This document shows positions 11,486 through 24,672 of a stretch of 64,000 nucleotides of DNA, one piece after another (position 1 is the first letter of the stretch; the number at the start of each line of letters is the position of its first letter). Location: the NCBI RefSeq assembly GCF_014851395.1, contig NW_024040928.1:9611728-9675727 (forward strand), in the 5' to 3' direction. The translations under genes and the position numbers were made by a program. Below the pieces are notes generated by a model that saw only the letters and a program-made list of their open reading frames with translations, was not told the origin of the DNA and did no database searches. The DNA comes from Micropterus salmoides (Eukaryota > Chordata > Actinopteri > Centrarchiformes > Centrarchidae).

Positions 11486-14400
11486 CATTATTGAGCCGCC
11501 GTTATCTCTCTGCCATCGGATTCTCCCTCACTCATATCACTGCCAGAACCTCTTGGGCATTTATCCTTCTTTTTCTGTAGCTTTGAAGCTCAAATAATGA
11601 CATTCGGGCCAGCCCTAAAGATAAGAGAGTTAGCGTGTTTAGCACTTGTGAAATAAATACTATTAACTCGCAACCGAGGCAGATAACATGGCTAATTAGC
11701 CAGCTAACATCAGCTGGTTTCACCCCTCGTCTTACTTCACAGAGGAGGAAAAGCAGCTATGTTTCTGTGATTTAGTACAATAATTAAATATGTGCATCAA
11801 CACTGAAATAACAATAATCTATTTTATAGCGTTATTTGATATTATTCTTAGCAGCAGTAGTACATGTTACTTAAAAATAAAACAGTGTTCACTGGGAAAA
11901 AGTTTATATTTTTTACCTTGACATTTAAAAATAATACATTTTAGAGCTGCAATCACTACACAGTGATAACATGATGTTTTTAAATAATAAGAAATAGAAT
12001 AAATGTATTATTTCAAATTTCATCTGTACAAAAAAGCTCTGTCCAGTAACCTAACCTGAATCACTTTTTATTTTGAGATTTGTTTGAGTGAGAGAAGGTC
12101 CTGTAACCTGATGCAATATTGGATACAATGTAAAAGTTATTTAATAGTTAATGTTAACCAATAATAGAAAGTGTTTTTTGAATGCGGTCAATTATAGTTC
12201 TTAGAAAGAAAGATAATTGGTGCATCCCTATAAAAAGACCATCAGAGGAATTCAGGCAAATCTCAGCATTTGTAAAGTTGTGACTAAGAACTGTTGGTAG
12301 CTTGTAGCTACTCCGTTTCATCTAAGAATAACAAGGCTATAAAGATCTTTGAGATGGGAGATAAAGAAGGAAAGCTCTACCAGCACTGGGATCTTTGGCA
12401 GTGGTGTCCAGAGTACCTGCCAGCAGAGCATTGACATGGCAGATGGGAAACTCATGCAGCATATCATGAAAATGTGCAGGGAAGCCAAAGTTCTCCACAC
12501 CCGCCCGAACAGGCCCACCTCCAGGGTACATTTGGATCACGGAGCCATAGCCTGGATGAGGAGGAAAGAGATGGTTAGTATACAAAGGGCAGAAAAAAAG
12601 GCTTTACAAAGAACAGAAAGATGGAAAAAGCTACAATCATTTGGTCAAATAAACACAACAGAAAAATTCATGGGACATTTCACGTACCCCCCATTCTTTC
12701 CATGACGGATCCCAGCACCAGGCCAGCGCAAGTCTCAAACACCAGAACTTTACTGCCAGCGTGGATGTTTGCCAGAGTCAACATCTGGGCAAGTGTGTCA
12801 TACCGTAGGTGGCTGTATCGCATAAAAAAAAAAAAATACATACACATCACACATTCACCACTTTCTACTCAAAAAAATAACTTTCACACATACTGTTAAT
12901 CCATCTGCTGACTCACAGGATCTTCCCTGGTTCCCGGCCATGGTACATCATAGCCAGGATGCGACAGGATGGTTTTAGAATCGTAACAGTGTTTTCATAC
13001 CTGGAAAAGCACAGGACGGGAACAACTGATAACCCTAATTACAGCATACTACATTACTTTAAGTCTGAAACAAACTGTGGGTTTATCATCAGAAGTGACT
13101 CACTTTTTCTTTTTCTTCTTGATGTACTTATCCTGGGCATATTCAGTCTTATCTCTGAATGTTGAGCTGTTCTCTATAAGCTGCTGAATTATTTCCTGTG
13201 GAGCACACACACATACACGCGCACACACACACGCACACACACACACTGTATCTAGTCTCTCTTCTGTTATACTTTAACAGTTTATCTGCTAAATTAAAAG
13301 ATAAGGTTCCCATGACAAGACAAAAAAACAACAATGTGTTGGCCCATCTCTCAATAGATTTTGATTCCCCATCCTGCCTGTGGCACTCAGCCCCAAGCCC
13401 ACTGCTTCCTACTTAAGATGTAAATCTTTAACAATGGGTCCAGGGCTGTAGCCAGGTTTTTAGAAATCGTGAGATCCTAGTTCAGCTAAGGGGGGTTTAG
13501 AGCTAAAAGTTACACAGACAGAAAAATCTAGCTTAACAAACACATACATGACCACAATATAAAAAATGATTTTATCAGGTAGTTGTGCTTTTTGGAGCTG
13601 GGAACACTGCCTACCTAATATACTGTGGTTGCTACACCCACCAAAAATGGCATGTTCAATGAAGGTTTTGACATATTTCAAACTTATTTCTTTGCAACCC
13701 CCCCACCCCCCCTCTCTCGCTCTCTCCCTCTCTCCCTCTCTCCATACATACATACACACACAGTCCCCAGATTCAAGATACATGTTACATGCGTGTCGAC
13801 GGGTTGAGCCAGCAGATGATGCCAAAGTTTGTTCACAACACACCTCGTGAACCTCATGCCCCGCTACGGCCATGAATCGGTCACAAATATTTAACTTCAT
13901 TTTAAAAACAGGCTGAGTTATATCCGCCAGCTGAGCACTGTAGTTTGTAGCAAACATTACTCAAAGAGTACTAAATAGTGTATTTGTTGGTGACACTGGT
14001 GAGTACTGTGTACTGTGTATGTGGATTGACTCAATTTAAATTACTGTGCTCATGTTCATCGTAATAGAAGGACTATGCCTCCAGTGCAACAGTGAGGCTC
14101 ATTGATGTGGGGGTTATTTTGGATTAGATCAGGTTTTGGTGACACAGGCAATACTTGTTAGTAGGATCTATTTATTGTTGGTTTTTCCATAAAAGTTGAT
14201 GAAAAAAAGTAGAATATTGCCAGTGTTATTCTTTAATAAGCAGACAACTAGCAGTGCTGCGATACTTTCCCATTCTTGTATGTAATTGCAAGATTACTGA
14301 TGTACCTGACCCTTCAGACCTTGCTCTTTGAGCATCTCAATGTCATCCCTGGTCAGCTTCTGTGATTTTCCATCATCTACAATGTTTCTGTTGTCTGTGC

Positions 14401-15420
14401 CTGCCTCCTTTGCATCTGGGAAGAACACATACAGCGATTACTCAAAATGAAAGAGTAACTGTTAGAAGTATTTTACATATTTATACATACAGGAAATATG
14501 AAAATGACAGATTCAAACACACACAAATTAAAATAAAATGTTATAAAAAGTTTTGTTGCATAGCTCAAACATAAATGTGTGGGATTGAAAAGCAGGTTAC
14601 ACACCAGTGGAGCTCTCCACGTCTTTTGGCTTTTGTGGCTGCAGGATCCCTCCAGACACAATTTCAAATGTGGTGCTATACAACTGTCCCACAGATTTAT
14701 CCAGGAAGAACCACTGCTTCTCAAAAATCACCTTCCTGTGAGTAGAACAGACAGACAACGGTCTCTTTTCAGCCCTCAGTGTTGCATCCCGTTTACAAAT
14801 GTTGTCATCTAACATTACTGAAGGCCTTCCTAGGAGGTTCACTTGGTATTTGTGCAGTGCCCAGAGATTAGGTGATTTTAAATGAACAACTCATTTCAAA
14901 TTACAATTCAATATCACGCGAGAAAAATGTCATAGAAAAAAAGGAATGTACTGCTCAAATGACCTACACGGGGTCTATTTAGCACACCTGTGAGTGTGTC
15001 TGTAATTTCACTGTGTGAACCTGAAGAAGCAATGGGCGAAGCGAGTTGCTCACAATAAATGTAGTAACTAAAGTCATATCAGTGTTTAGCCAGGTAGCTT
15101 GTGTTTGACTTTTCATAGCCTCATCCTGCTATCTCCCAGCACCTGACTGTTGTTGCTGTGCTCGGGGAATTTCTTGTTTTATAGTTAAATATCTATTAAT
15201 AGTGAGATGGCAGTTATGGTTTAGCTTGAACCTGCTTGTGCCTTTTGCAATTATAACGTTAATAGTCAAACTGAAGCTAGTTAAAAGGCGTACTTGTACT
15301 GTTTTTGACTTACTTCTTCGGTTGAATTTGCACAGCTTTGAATATATCTCCTCGTTTCAACACAACGTAGTCACCCTCTTTGATTCTGTACTGCGAATCA
15401 TCGTCACCGTTGTCCGCCAT
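6929..15420 (-). CDS. trmt6: tRNA (adenine(58)-N(1))-methyltransferase non-catalytic subunit TRM6, 12 exons, 471 aa
   Basis: TRMT6 partners TRMT61A in the nuclear complex that makes m1A58 in the T-loop of tRNAs, including initiator tRNA. It binds tRNA but lacks a SAM site. Exons in order: 15314-15420, 14605-14735, 14306-14415, 13104-13195, 12917-13000, 12688-12812, 12381-12551, 10388-10545, 10143-10228, 8163-8265, 7753-7839, 6929-7090. All introns are GT-AG and the frame is preserved (1416 nt). Recognisable blocks are VTFEKQWFYLD-like KKVIFEKQWFFLD, TFRDKTEYAQDKYIKKKKKK, ETCAGLVLGSVMERMGGYGS, MYPGGGPVRAG, ERNADG-like GRNADG, VIASRFHSCPVLMGLL, PSRPFVVYSQYKE and LLMSGGGGYLLSG near the C-terminus. 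Human TRMT6 is 497 aa. The difference lies mainly in the acidic linker of exon 8. The start codon follows an in-frame stop (TAA at 15423-15425 on this strand). Introns 7 and 9 carry transposon remnants. Confidence 0.96.
7371..7392. repeat. Perfect 22-bp palindrome in trmt6 intron 11
   Basis: GGAAAGAAATT is followed directly by its reverse complement AATTTCTTTCC. It lies in the last trmt6 intron, next to a degraded fish repeat. No function is assigned. Confidence 0.85.
7421..7640. repeat. Diverged dispersed fish repeat in trmt6 intron 11
   Basis: Phrases such as 'gctgaaacaattagtggattg' and 'tctgataatcgatttaatgg' resemble the common fish non-autonomous DNA element whose ends read 'gctgcaactaacgatta...' and 'cgattaatcg'. 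The match is from memory and the copy is degraded, so family and borders are uncertain. Confidence 0.35.
8788..8935 (+). repeat. Possible retroposon or LTR fragment with tRNA B-box-like sequence
   Basis: GGGTTCAAATCCGG at about 8866-8879 matches the pol III B-box consensus GGTTCGANTCC. It sits in a GC-richer island inside trmt6 intron 9, followed by AATAAA near 8918. I could not fold a complete cloverleaf and no anticodon arm is evident, so it is not called as a tRNA gene. A tRNA-derived SINE or an LTR-related fragment is more likely. Confidence 0.35.
9486..9805 (+). mobile_element. Partial copy of an inverted-repeat DNA element in trmt6 intron 9
   Basis: It starts GTTGGGC and shares long stretches with the element at 43554: 'ggattacttttctaaaacagtaat', 'gaacgcaccacccttgatgtgaatgcg', 'gttcaaaagtcgggatttact' and 'gggagagactgctttgtttgggggt'. 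The middle and right end are missing, so it is an internally deleted, immobile copy. The class is probably a hAT-like DNA transposon, by inference only. Confidence 0.6.
10726..12226. mobile_element. hAT-like non-autonomous element in trmt6 intron 7
   Basis: GATGCACCAATT at 10726-10737 is repeated in exact reverse complement (AATTGGTGCATC) at 12215-12226, enclosing 1.5 kb within one intron. Termini of the type (AGG)GATGCACC are typical of fish hAT elements. The interior has no transposase frame and contains a TC/CA microsatellite near 11450-11484. A clean 8-bp target duplication was not visible. Confidence 0.6.
13199..13247. repeat. CA-rich microsatellite, trmt6 intron 3
   Basis: An imperfect (CA)n tract interrupted by CG and TA lies directly upstream of trmt6 exon 4. 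A second simple tract, C-rich then CTCTCC repeats, lies at about 13698-13745 in the same intron. Confidence 0.85.
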
Positions 15421-17351
15421 AATTACGCAGTTAAACCAGCTCACCGGCCAGATCGGAGGTAACGGTCACCTTCAGAGGATTATATGGAGTAATCCCTGAC
15501 AAGGCACGGTGAGAAAAGGCACTATACTACCCTACAGTAAAAGCAAAACAGGGCAAATTGCTATCCCCACGTGCTGGTTTTCATTTCCCTAGCTTCTCAG
15601 GACGACTAAACAATTGCAGATTGAGGTTAGTGCGCCGCAACAACATAGTCGTCTGTGATTGGCTGGATATGCATCACTGATGTTGCTAGCCAATAGGAGC
15701 AAAGTGCGAATGCCAGGTAAAAATGTAGATTTCAGAATCGTCGATAAACGTGGACTTGTACAATAAGGCCTTGTTATGTTATCGTCAGTTATACATACGA
15801 GAGGGAGCGGGTGCTGAAACTGCAAGTTGAGCTTACACTCCAGGCAGTGGTGATTACTGGCATGTTTGTTTTAGCGCGAGTGCTTATTAATGAACTCATA
15901 TTGAGATGTAAGTCTATGGTTAACAAGAGCATTTGGCAGCTGTGTGAGAAGAGGGTATATGTGTGTGTGTATATATATATAATCTCATTCCTACCAACAC
16001 AGGAGCTGATACTGTTGGTGTTGGATTGCATTTCAAAACAATTATATGGTGCAAATATGGCAGATGTGTGACCACATTATCACCCAGCCTGGGTGGGTGA
16101 GTTTCATTTCCCTCCATGGAGGCACAATCTGGTGTTTTGTTACTGCTTTTTAATGGTGTGCCAACTCCACCTGCCCACCACTAGTGTACAGCAGGGTAGA
16201 AGTGGGGCGGTCTCAGAGAATCCTACACTGCACAAGAAATAACAGGATTTGGTCAAATAAATTATGCAACATGGGAAAAATCTTAGGTCACCGGCAATTC
16301 TCAGTGAATTTTCAAATAACCCAACTGAAATCCGATAGTAAGTCATGGTGACTCCAGTCCAAACCTGTAAGTTGTTATAAAGTTAGAATTACAGTAGTGT
16401 TTAGTTGTTGTGTTAAGTTTTGTCAAAATGGTGACAATGGGTTGAAACATCCTGACTTAGTTCAGTACAGTGCCATTTGTAATGGCACTTTAATATTCTA
16501 ATATGGAACAGATGTTATGCCATTACACTAAAAAGATAAGCAGTTCAGCCACTTTGGAGGGGGAAAAAAACGCCAGTAAAGTATCTGAATTGCAGCAAAT
16601 CTTGAGTAGGTTTCTTAACACTAACAATGTCTTCGAGTATGTTCTGAAGCTGTCAGGTTGTAAGTCACAATGTTTATGAAGTCCATCATAACTTGAGTTC
16701 TTTTTTTAAGCTTCTCCTTTCAGGCCATGTGGCAGCACATAACACTGTGAGTATGAGTGTATATGCATTCCATACAGAGACCAGTACAAAATTAAGCATG
16801 ACAATCCCTTGTCAGGTTAACATAAACAGAAAAAAACAGATTCTCTGTCGCTGTGAATTCTGTTTTCTTCAAGCACAGACATAATATATTTGTGAAATTA
16901 CAGTTCATCACTGTAAGCAACAAAGCTCATTACAGTCTATGAATTAAGATTAATTTGACCCTCAATGTGAAATACAAAAACCCCCTTTAATGATATAAAC
17001 ATTTTTGTTTGTGAAAATGAGGACATCTCTTTGCCTTAAAAAAAAGTATCATTCTTACAAATATTAGCTGATCCAAGTTTTGAGAGAAAGACACATCTGG
17101 ACTACATATTTACATCAACACCAACCACCATTATATTTATAGTGCAGGTACATTGCTATAACTCTATAGCAGGATATATAATGACAGATTTGTTGCTATT
17201 GTAAGTGTATTACATTGTATTACATTTTCTTCTTTCTTTGGTGATTTGCTCAGTGTTCAGTGTTACCTCTGCTACAGAAGATGAATTCTGTCCTTTCACA
17301 TTGTGTCATGTATGTAAATAAGCAACAGATGTAGTGTAAGAATCACAGAGC
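15421..17351. other. Intergenic gap between trmt6 5' end and fermt1 stop
   Basis: The gap is about 1.9 kb and contains the trmt6 promoter and the fermt1 3'UTR. Two CCAAT-box sequences (ATTGG orientation on the plus strand) occur near 15657-15662 and 15689-15694, upstream of trmt6. A candidate fermt1 poly(A) signal (ATTAAA, minus strand) is at 16986-16991. No further coding exon was recognised. In human, MCM8 starts head-to-head with TRMT6 here, but nothing like MCM8 is present. Confidence 0.6.
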
Positions 17352-20300
17352 TCATTCTTGGCCTCCAGTAAGTTTATGGAACATGTCTTCATCTAGAGTC
17401 TCGTTCTGGTCTTTAGATCTTGTGGAGAGGAAGATGTAACCACCAATGAACTCATGGACCACCTTGCAGTCACAGCTCAAACAGCAGAAGGCTATTGACA
17501 CACTCTGGTCGAACTCTATGGTCACCTGGAATTACATAAAATTGCATTTGTCAGAAGTAATACTGTCTGTAGGCAATGACTCCCAAACTGCTACCTTGAA
17601 TGAAGAGACAGGTAAAGTCGTAATATATGCAACAACAACAATCCCCCACCTGTCTTATCTCCCAATTAACATTCCACTGCTTCACGTTGGCGAACCTCCA
17701 TGTGGTGACAGGCAGACCAGAGGACATGTCAAGACGAATCAGACGGTTATATGAGATCCCCAGAATCTCATCCTTCTTACTGCCTTTAAATCTGAAACGC
17801 AAACAAAAGGATAACCTCAAATTATCATTAAGAAGTGACATTTGCATGTTCAAATATGTCACCAATTATATGTGTATTACACCTAAATATATGCACTGTA
17901 CCTGACAATGTAGTAGTTGATACCGAACTCTGGAAGCGATTGCCACGCCTGGATAAAGCGCATCTTGGCCTCCATTAGGGACAGCCGTGCTATGTTGTGA
18001 TGAGCCTCCAGGATACGTGCTGTTAGCTTGAAAGGATCACCAGAGGCAGATTTAGCAAATACATTTAGTGATAACAGTGATGTAACCCGGATGCATTTTG
18101 GCAAAGTCTAGTATATTGCATGTTGCCCTTAAACAGACCTGTTTGGTCTTCTGCTTCTTGGCGTAGCGTGGGGAAACAAAACTTTCAGAATTCATCTCCA
18201 TAGCGTCAAGGTCAGGTGCTGCCTGACCAGGAGGGGGCGCCAGGCTCTTCATTTGCAGAAAAGACTGGATGTTCTTAACTTCTGTTTTGTAGGAGCTGTA
18301 GGCCATTGTCTTGCCCTTTGAAGCCAGGATACATGCAGCTTTCCATTTGGCGTACTGTGTTTGCTGCAGCAGAGGGCAATTACAGAACACTGATAGTTAT
18401 AATATCAGTTCATATATGCACGCATTACAGGGATTTTAAAAGGAGGCAGTTTCACTAGTTATCATAGGAAAAAATGCTCCTACGGATGAGGACAAAGGTT
18501 TGGGCCTTACATTGTCACATCGGATGTACACTTCATTCATCCCGTCAGCAACTGGGAGCAGGAGCTTGATGCCGAACTTCTTGTCCGTCACGTTGACATC
18601 TGGGACTACATCACAACCTGTCAAATACAGAGTGAGAGACGGTAGTGAACTACAGGTGAAGAGCAACAAGATACAATAGATTTGCTAATAGTTTCACAGA
18701 ATAAAACTACAGTTACTGTGGCAGATTTAAGGAGAATACCAATGAATATTAAATAGGACTATGACGGTGGATAATGCAGAGAATTGCTTAGGCTCACTGG
18801 AATGACATAATTACACGTCATGGATGAATGCTTAAATTGAGGATTATTAATGCTCAGCAATACCAATTACACAAAGAAGGATTTTTCACATTGTTCTTTT
18901 TCACTGACCTCGGAGGTGAAACTGCTCTATGGGTTCTCCACTGGCGGCCTCCTTGTTCTTGTAGTAGGAGATGGTGGTGTCCTTGAATACAAACCAGTAC
19001 TCTTTGTACGCCCGCAGCGTTAGTCTTTTGGGCCTGATTTAAGGCATGAGGAAAAACAAATCTTTTCTTTTTGCCTATAATACAGTTCATGCCCTTATCT
19101 GGTTAAAAGACTGTAAGCAAAACAGAGTAAATAAGGGCAATGGACAGGTGAAGGTTTAAAGGACCACAAAAGATCAATTTCAGAGACAGGTATTCAAGAT
19201 GTTACTTAAGTTATTAATAATGACATCTTCATGTGATAGGAAAATAGGTTGAATAAAGGTGGGTTTACCTAAACAGCCGGAGGGAATCTGCCAACTCTGG
19301 AATGTGTGTAATGTCTTCCTGGGGGTGTGACAAACAACTGTCAATTACCCTGTGTCTTCTCCTGACATCACCATGTTAAGACATGCAATCATCCGAGGCC
19401 TACCTATCACTCCTGCTTATAAACAGGTGTTCTACGGTAACAGACGTGAAAACCTCTAAAATTACGGTCAAAATACACTCCAGTGTAGTAACGTGTAAAA
19501 AAAAATATGTTTACCAGAATTCTGTCTGCGTGTCCGCCTTCAAGTGTCACCTCCAAGTTGGACAGGGCAGCCTCTACTTCATCTATTTCTGGTTCGTTGG
19601 AGTTGTCCAGTGGCTCACTTGACATGGTCAATTTACAAATGTGATACTGAGAAAAAAGAGAAAGCTTTTACTCCATAAGTAGAAAACCCTCATCTGACTT
19701 TCATTTAAGCAATGATCAAATATTTAGTTTTGCAAATAACAAGTCATTACGAAGAGATGTGACTTAAGAGGTTATGCAAGGCTGGCATGAGTCAGAGGGA
19801 GGTTTGAGCACAGGCCAGCAATTGCACCAATGTGTAGGTGAGTGCAACACTGATGTCCTTTTGAATCACTGTGATTTCTGAATCACTGTCCCAGCAGTTG
19901 CAAAATAACAGCTGAACGGATCAGAGATGGTCTGAAATTTAAACACTGAGAATGTCATAGCCAAACTTTCATATCATGGTTAACATTAGTTCCTTAGAGC
20001 ACATTTGGCTGATGGGAACCTTCAGCCAAATCTTACCGTACTACTTTTCCCACTACTCAATCTCTCTTCCTGTACTTCTTTTTCTCTGTCTTTCCCTCCC
20101 ATCCTGCCTCTTCAGTGGGATTTTCCTCATGTCCTGACACGTCCTGGCATGGATTAAGACACCAAACCCGTGCACCCGGATGGATAATATTCTCAGCTCC
20201 AAGACACACATAAACTGTATTTACAACTAATTTAGGCCACATTATTGTGCCCTCCGGAGAACTGTGGTTCATGATTCATTTACCATGAGTACCATAAGCT

Positions 20301-23300
20301 AATTTAGTTCTAAAATGAAAAAATGCATTTAAATGCTAAAGATATAGTTTTCTCTATATATAGCTTATTAGTTTTATTATGCTATAGATCCAGGTTTTAA
20401 CACTTAGTCAAGTGACTTTCTTGAGTTATGATTAGGCACCCTGCCTTCTGCCAAGTGCTGAGCTCTTGGTCATATTAAATAGGAATATGAGAGTTTATAT
20501 ATATATATCCTAACATTGCCCAAACAGGAATTTAAATGATTCAAATTTAGTTTGATACATTAAAGCAAATGAGTACCATTCCAGATCTAGAGTGATCTCT
20601 GTTTTGAAATTACTTTACGTACTGATGCATAACCTTTTATCGCTTTTGTAACTGTGATAGCATATTGTTCACCTGTAATGAAGCAAACATCAGCATTTCC
20701 TCCTCTGTGCAGTCTATCTCCTCCAGCAGGATGGACCAGCGCGCTTGTTCATATAGCTGCGTTATTCTGACAGCATCATACTAAAACACAAAAAAATCAA
20801 ACCTTCAAACCAAGTCTGCCCCGATGTTATTTGAGGGAGTTTAAAAAACAATAGTTTATCCAAGCATCTGTCACTTTTCTGGGTCTCTTACTTTAGGATT
20901 GAGGTCAAAGAAGACATTGTACTTGAAGCGAAGCAATAGCTTTTCTTCATCTTGGATGTCTTGCTCCATAAGAGAACGAGACGAGTCCAACCACCTGTCA
21001 ATCATGGCAACAACCAATTAGATGAGCTGTGGTTAGAAATAGCCACATTTCATAACACTACTAGTAAAATCAATGATATCACTAAAAGGTTTCAGTGACA
21101 TTCCATCTTTCTGTCCAACTACCCTGCATTGTTGTTTGCTTTGTCCACTAGCGAGAGTGGCTGGTACATCTTGGCCAGCTCGGCAGGTGGCAAGTTTGGC
21201 TGGCATTCGGCTAGAGGGTTTTCTCCAAACCAAAGGCTCGTGGCAGACACTGGCATCCCGTTCTCTGGGTCGTAGGTGGCTGTCATGGTCTTACTGTACA
21301 TGGGGCCTTGTTGAAGGAGAATGGTAGATTAAAATCAGGTTTGCCAAAAACTGCTAGGTTTCAATATCAATAACGTATTTAAAAGGGGAACTGCACTTGA
21401 AGTTGAGTCCGGGAAAAAAAAGTATAAAACCAAAAGAGAAGAATCAGTTAGAATAAAATTTTGACAGAAAGATTTAGAGTCATAAAAACAAAATAACATC
21501 CGACACTAAAGGCAGCAGAGTCTTAATTAGAGTGATTTTGCAGTTGATGCAGAATCCGAACTGGATGCTCAGTGTAAGAGTGAGAGAGTACGTGTTAGGG
21601 AAACCCTGAAGAACACGGCAGCATACTCAACAATTCTTTCAGATCTCACTGATGAAAACTGTGGCCTATCAGATCTCTGCAGCACTATATATAGATATTT
21701 CCCATTTCTTCTCCTCCTCCAGTAGAAGTAAATCATAGAAATAAAGATGCTACCCCATCTAGGGCTGGACAATAATCTAAATGTATCACTTTACAGACAT
21801 TGACAATCTCCTACTGACCCAAATTCAGTCAAGGCTGATTTTCAATACACTAACTGTCAGCTTCCCATAAAATATAAGTGAGAATCACTACAACAATGAT
21901 GTTTAACTAGTAGTTCAACCAACCAGTTAGCCCACAGTCCAGTCCAGAAGACCAGAATCTTTAAATGGTCATAATTAATTACAAACAAATCAAAAATGAG
22001 TCAACATGAGGAAGGAAATACAATGCATGGATGTATTAAAATATTATATAAATACATTTTATCATTACAATTTATTGTGATGTACATTTTAGGTTATATT
22101 ATCTAGCCGTAGAGTGTCTGAGATCAGGGAATCCTAAAGTAAAGCCTAAATAAATAAGTAAATCGTTAACTTCCTGCACTGGCTTGACAATGTCATTCAT
22201 TAAATGTAATCCATAAATGTAATAAATAGATCAATGATATGCTGGAATCCATCAAATTAAATAAATGAATCCATAAAAATGAACAAGTCCTCTGCAAGCT
22301 AAATATACAGTAACTGGAGTTTTAACTGAGATCAGACATTTTATTTTCTTCAGCAAACTGATAAACCTTAGCAGGCAATTCAAACACAAAGCATCAATAT
22401 TCCACATAGTATGTTTCTTTTCATTTTGTGAGTGTTAGCCTGAATCTTTTCAGTGATGCTGCAGATTACTTTTGAAACAAGATCAGGCGCTTCTGTGCTG
22501 TGAAACTTTTGTTTTTTGCCTTGTTAAGAAACAGCCCAGTGTTTCACAGTACCTGTGCCACCTGGTCCCCCCTTAAGTAAATCGATGTCCCAGATGTCTT
22601 CCTGTGTTGAGTTCTTGTCTTTCTTCTTCTTCTTCTTAGAGGGATCATCTGGAGGCTTCAGCAGGGACAGTTCCTCTGATCTTCTGATGTCTGAGAGGGA
22701 GCAAACAGGTGGCGGTGCGGGGGGATCAGGAAGAATATAGAAGGAAGTTAAAGATCAGTCAAGGATGTTTCTGTCGGAGACATGCTAAATCATAACAAAA
22801 GCACCAAGGACAAAGGGACGCTGCAGTCAGAAAGGACAAGAAAATCTCACTGAGTATTTGACAGATCTCCGCCACCGCCTTGAAGACCACACTGGAGAAG
22901 CTGACGGTCATTTTGATGGTTTTCATATTGGGGAGTTGCAGCAACAGGGGTTTGTGCTGGGGTGTATAGCGCAGGTCAGCATCAGCCTGTGTAGAAAAAT
23001 AATTTTATGAAATTACATGAATGACATGTTTTCCTTTATTGTTATATTGTTATATAACAATTTCCCCTATCCCTTTATCTTACCTTTTTTCACATTTTCA
23101 CATACCATATTGGAATGCTGATAATATATATAGTATTATATATATATATATATATATATAGTAGTCTGCATCGCATTCATTGCACACGTTTTCCTGATGT
23201 TCTTTCACATGAATTTGGTCATTAGAAGAATGTTCACTACCATTCTTTGGGCTTGAACAATGCTTGGCTGTACAACATGTGATTTCATTATAGACCCAGC

Positions 23301-24669
23301 AAATGGTTCACACTGGTCTGACAAAATAAAAACACTGATGGCTCTCCCTGCTTTAAGCAGCTTTAAACACACACAATTAAATTCCTATGACTTTGACTAG
23401 AGTATGTTACTGCACGACAGGCATTCAAATTGTTTTTTACCTTTGTAGGAATATATTTCAAGAAAGATTTTAAATATATTTTTGAATTAGAATAGTTAAT
23501 TAGTTATTAAATCTAATAAGGGACCGGACAATTATAAGAAAATATAGATTCAATCACTTTGGCATCTATATATTACCTGAATTCCATACTTGTCCAAGGT
23601 CCAGTGGGTCTTGAGCAGCCAGCATTTCCTTTGTTCCCACCACAGGGCATGGTCTGACCAGTCCTGAGTAGCCCCTAAAGACAGATTATGTAAAACACAG
23701 TATTACCATTACCACTACAATTTATTGTCATATCTCAAGTTTAAAGGATAGGTCACAACCAAAGTTATTACATACATTTACATGTCAAGTTAAGGGGTCT
23801 TGAGGTGGAGCTCTGGCTTTGTTGCTAATATATTTCAACAGCCACTACATCTGCTACCAACACAAACACTTCCTGTAGTTACTGTTGTGTAGGTGGTGGG
23901 TAAGATTAAAGTGTGGCTTTATGAGTCTACCTGACATCATGTTATTGTGCTGGGCTGAAATCCACCCATTGATGACAAGCTACTTAGTCATCTATTTTGT
24001 GTGATGCTGTACCTTTCTAAAGTTGCCTCCATGTTTATTGGGAACTGTAAAGAGATATCAGATCAAATCCTGGCGGAACTTTGCCCCCTAGGGCTACACA
24101 AGCCAATGCATTGTGGAAAAACAATGGCACTGCAGTGTAGAAAAATGCAGGGCAAACAAGGGTGTGTATTAACTAACACACCTGTGTGGCAGCAAGGGGA
24201 GGTTGAGGCACTGTGCTTAAAACAGAGTTGAATGGACACACGCTTTCACCAGGTAAACAAAGCAAAATTGAGCCAAGCAATTATGCGAGGAACAGACATG
24301 TACTCCCAATGTGGAGAGACGTTTTTAAATGTGTATTTTCTCATGTTTCTCTCTAGTTACACGTACAAAAAATTCCTTCAAAGTTGTCACTGCACAGGGT
24401 CAGCCACCATGCATCTCAAGGAAGATTTTTAGTGCCATGCTACCTGAATGAGATGCTACGCACTGTAAATGCAATATCAGCCTGACAGGCTACAGAAGGT
24501 TTTTCACCCATGTGAGACACTTACTGATCTTCTCCACCAGCTTAAGCATGAGGCCTCCAACGTGCAAGTCTCCCTTCACCCTCAGCTTGAATTTCATGGA
24601 CTCATCTCCCTCTTTTTGATCTACCTGCACGGATAGCTCCCATGATGTATCGGCTGTGATCGTGGCCAT
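17352..24669 (-). CDS. fermt1: Fermitin family homolog 1 (kindlin-1), 15 coding exons, 663 aa
   Basis: Kindlin-1 is a FERM/PH adaptor that binds integrin beta tails at focal adhesions and co-activates integrins with talin. Coding exons: 24525-24669, 23577-23674, 22851-22986, 22553-22690, 21123-21306, 20892-20994, 20673-20780, 19515-19646, 19269-19318, 18909-19033, 18511-18617, 18139-18363, 17902-18026, 17650-17791, 17352-17525. Every junction is GT-AG and the phases add to 1992 nt. F0 is at about residues 1-95 (DWSDHALWWEQRKCWLLKTH). F1 carries the KKKKKKDKN loop near 140 and SLVDKANNNAGWLDSSRSLM. The PH domain in F2 begins near 365 (LRAYKEYWFVFKD) and includes VADGMNEVYIRCDN. F3 ends with WRFANVKQWNVNWE, whose Q597-W598 correspond to the integrin-binding QW of human kindlin-1. 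Human length is 677 aa. Paralogues fermt2 and fermt3 fit less well (DEVEAALSNLEVTLEGG), and synteny supports fermt1. The 3-base leader GAC follows a splice acceptor, so the 5'UTR starts in another exon. Confidence 0.95.
23137..23160. repeat. (TA)12 microsatellite, fermt1 intron
   Basis: An uninterrupted TA tract lies in the intron between the second and third fermt1 coding exons, preceded by a shorter imperfect TA stretch. Confidence 0.9.
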
Positions 24670-24672
24670 GTC

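Noticed and set aside
15000..15060. Possible hAT-like phrase 'cctgaagaagcaatgggcgaagc' in trmt6 intron 1
   Set aside because: It is a short resemblance only, and no termini or second end were found.
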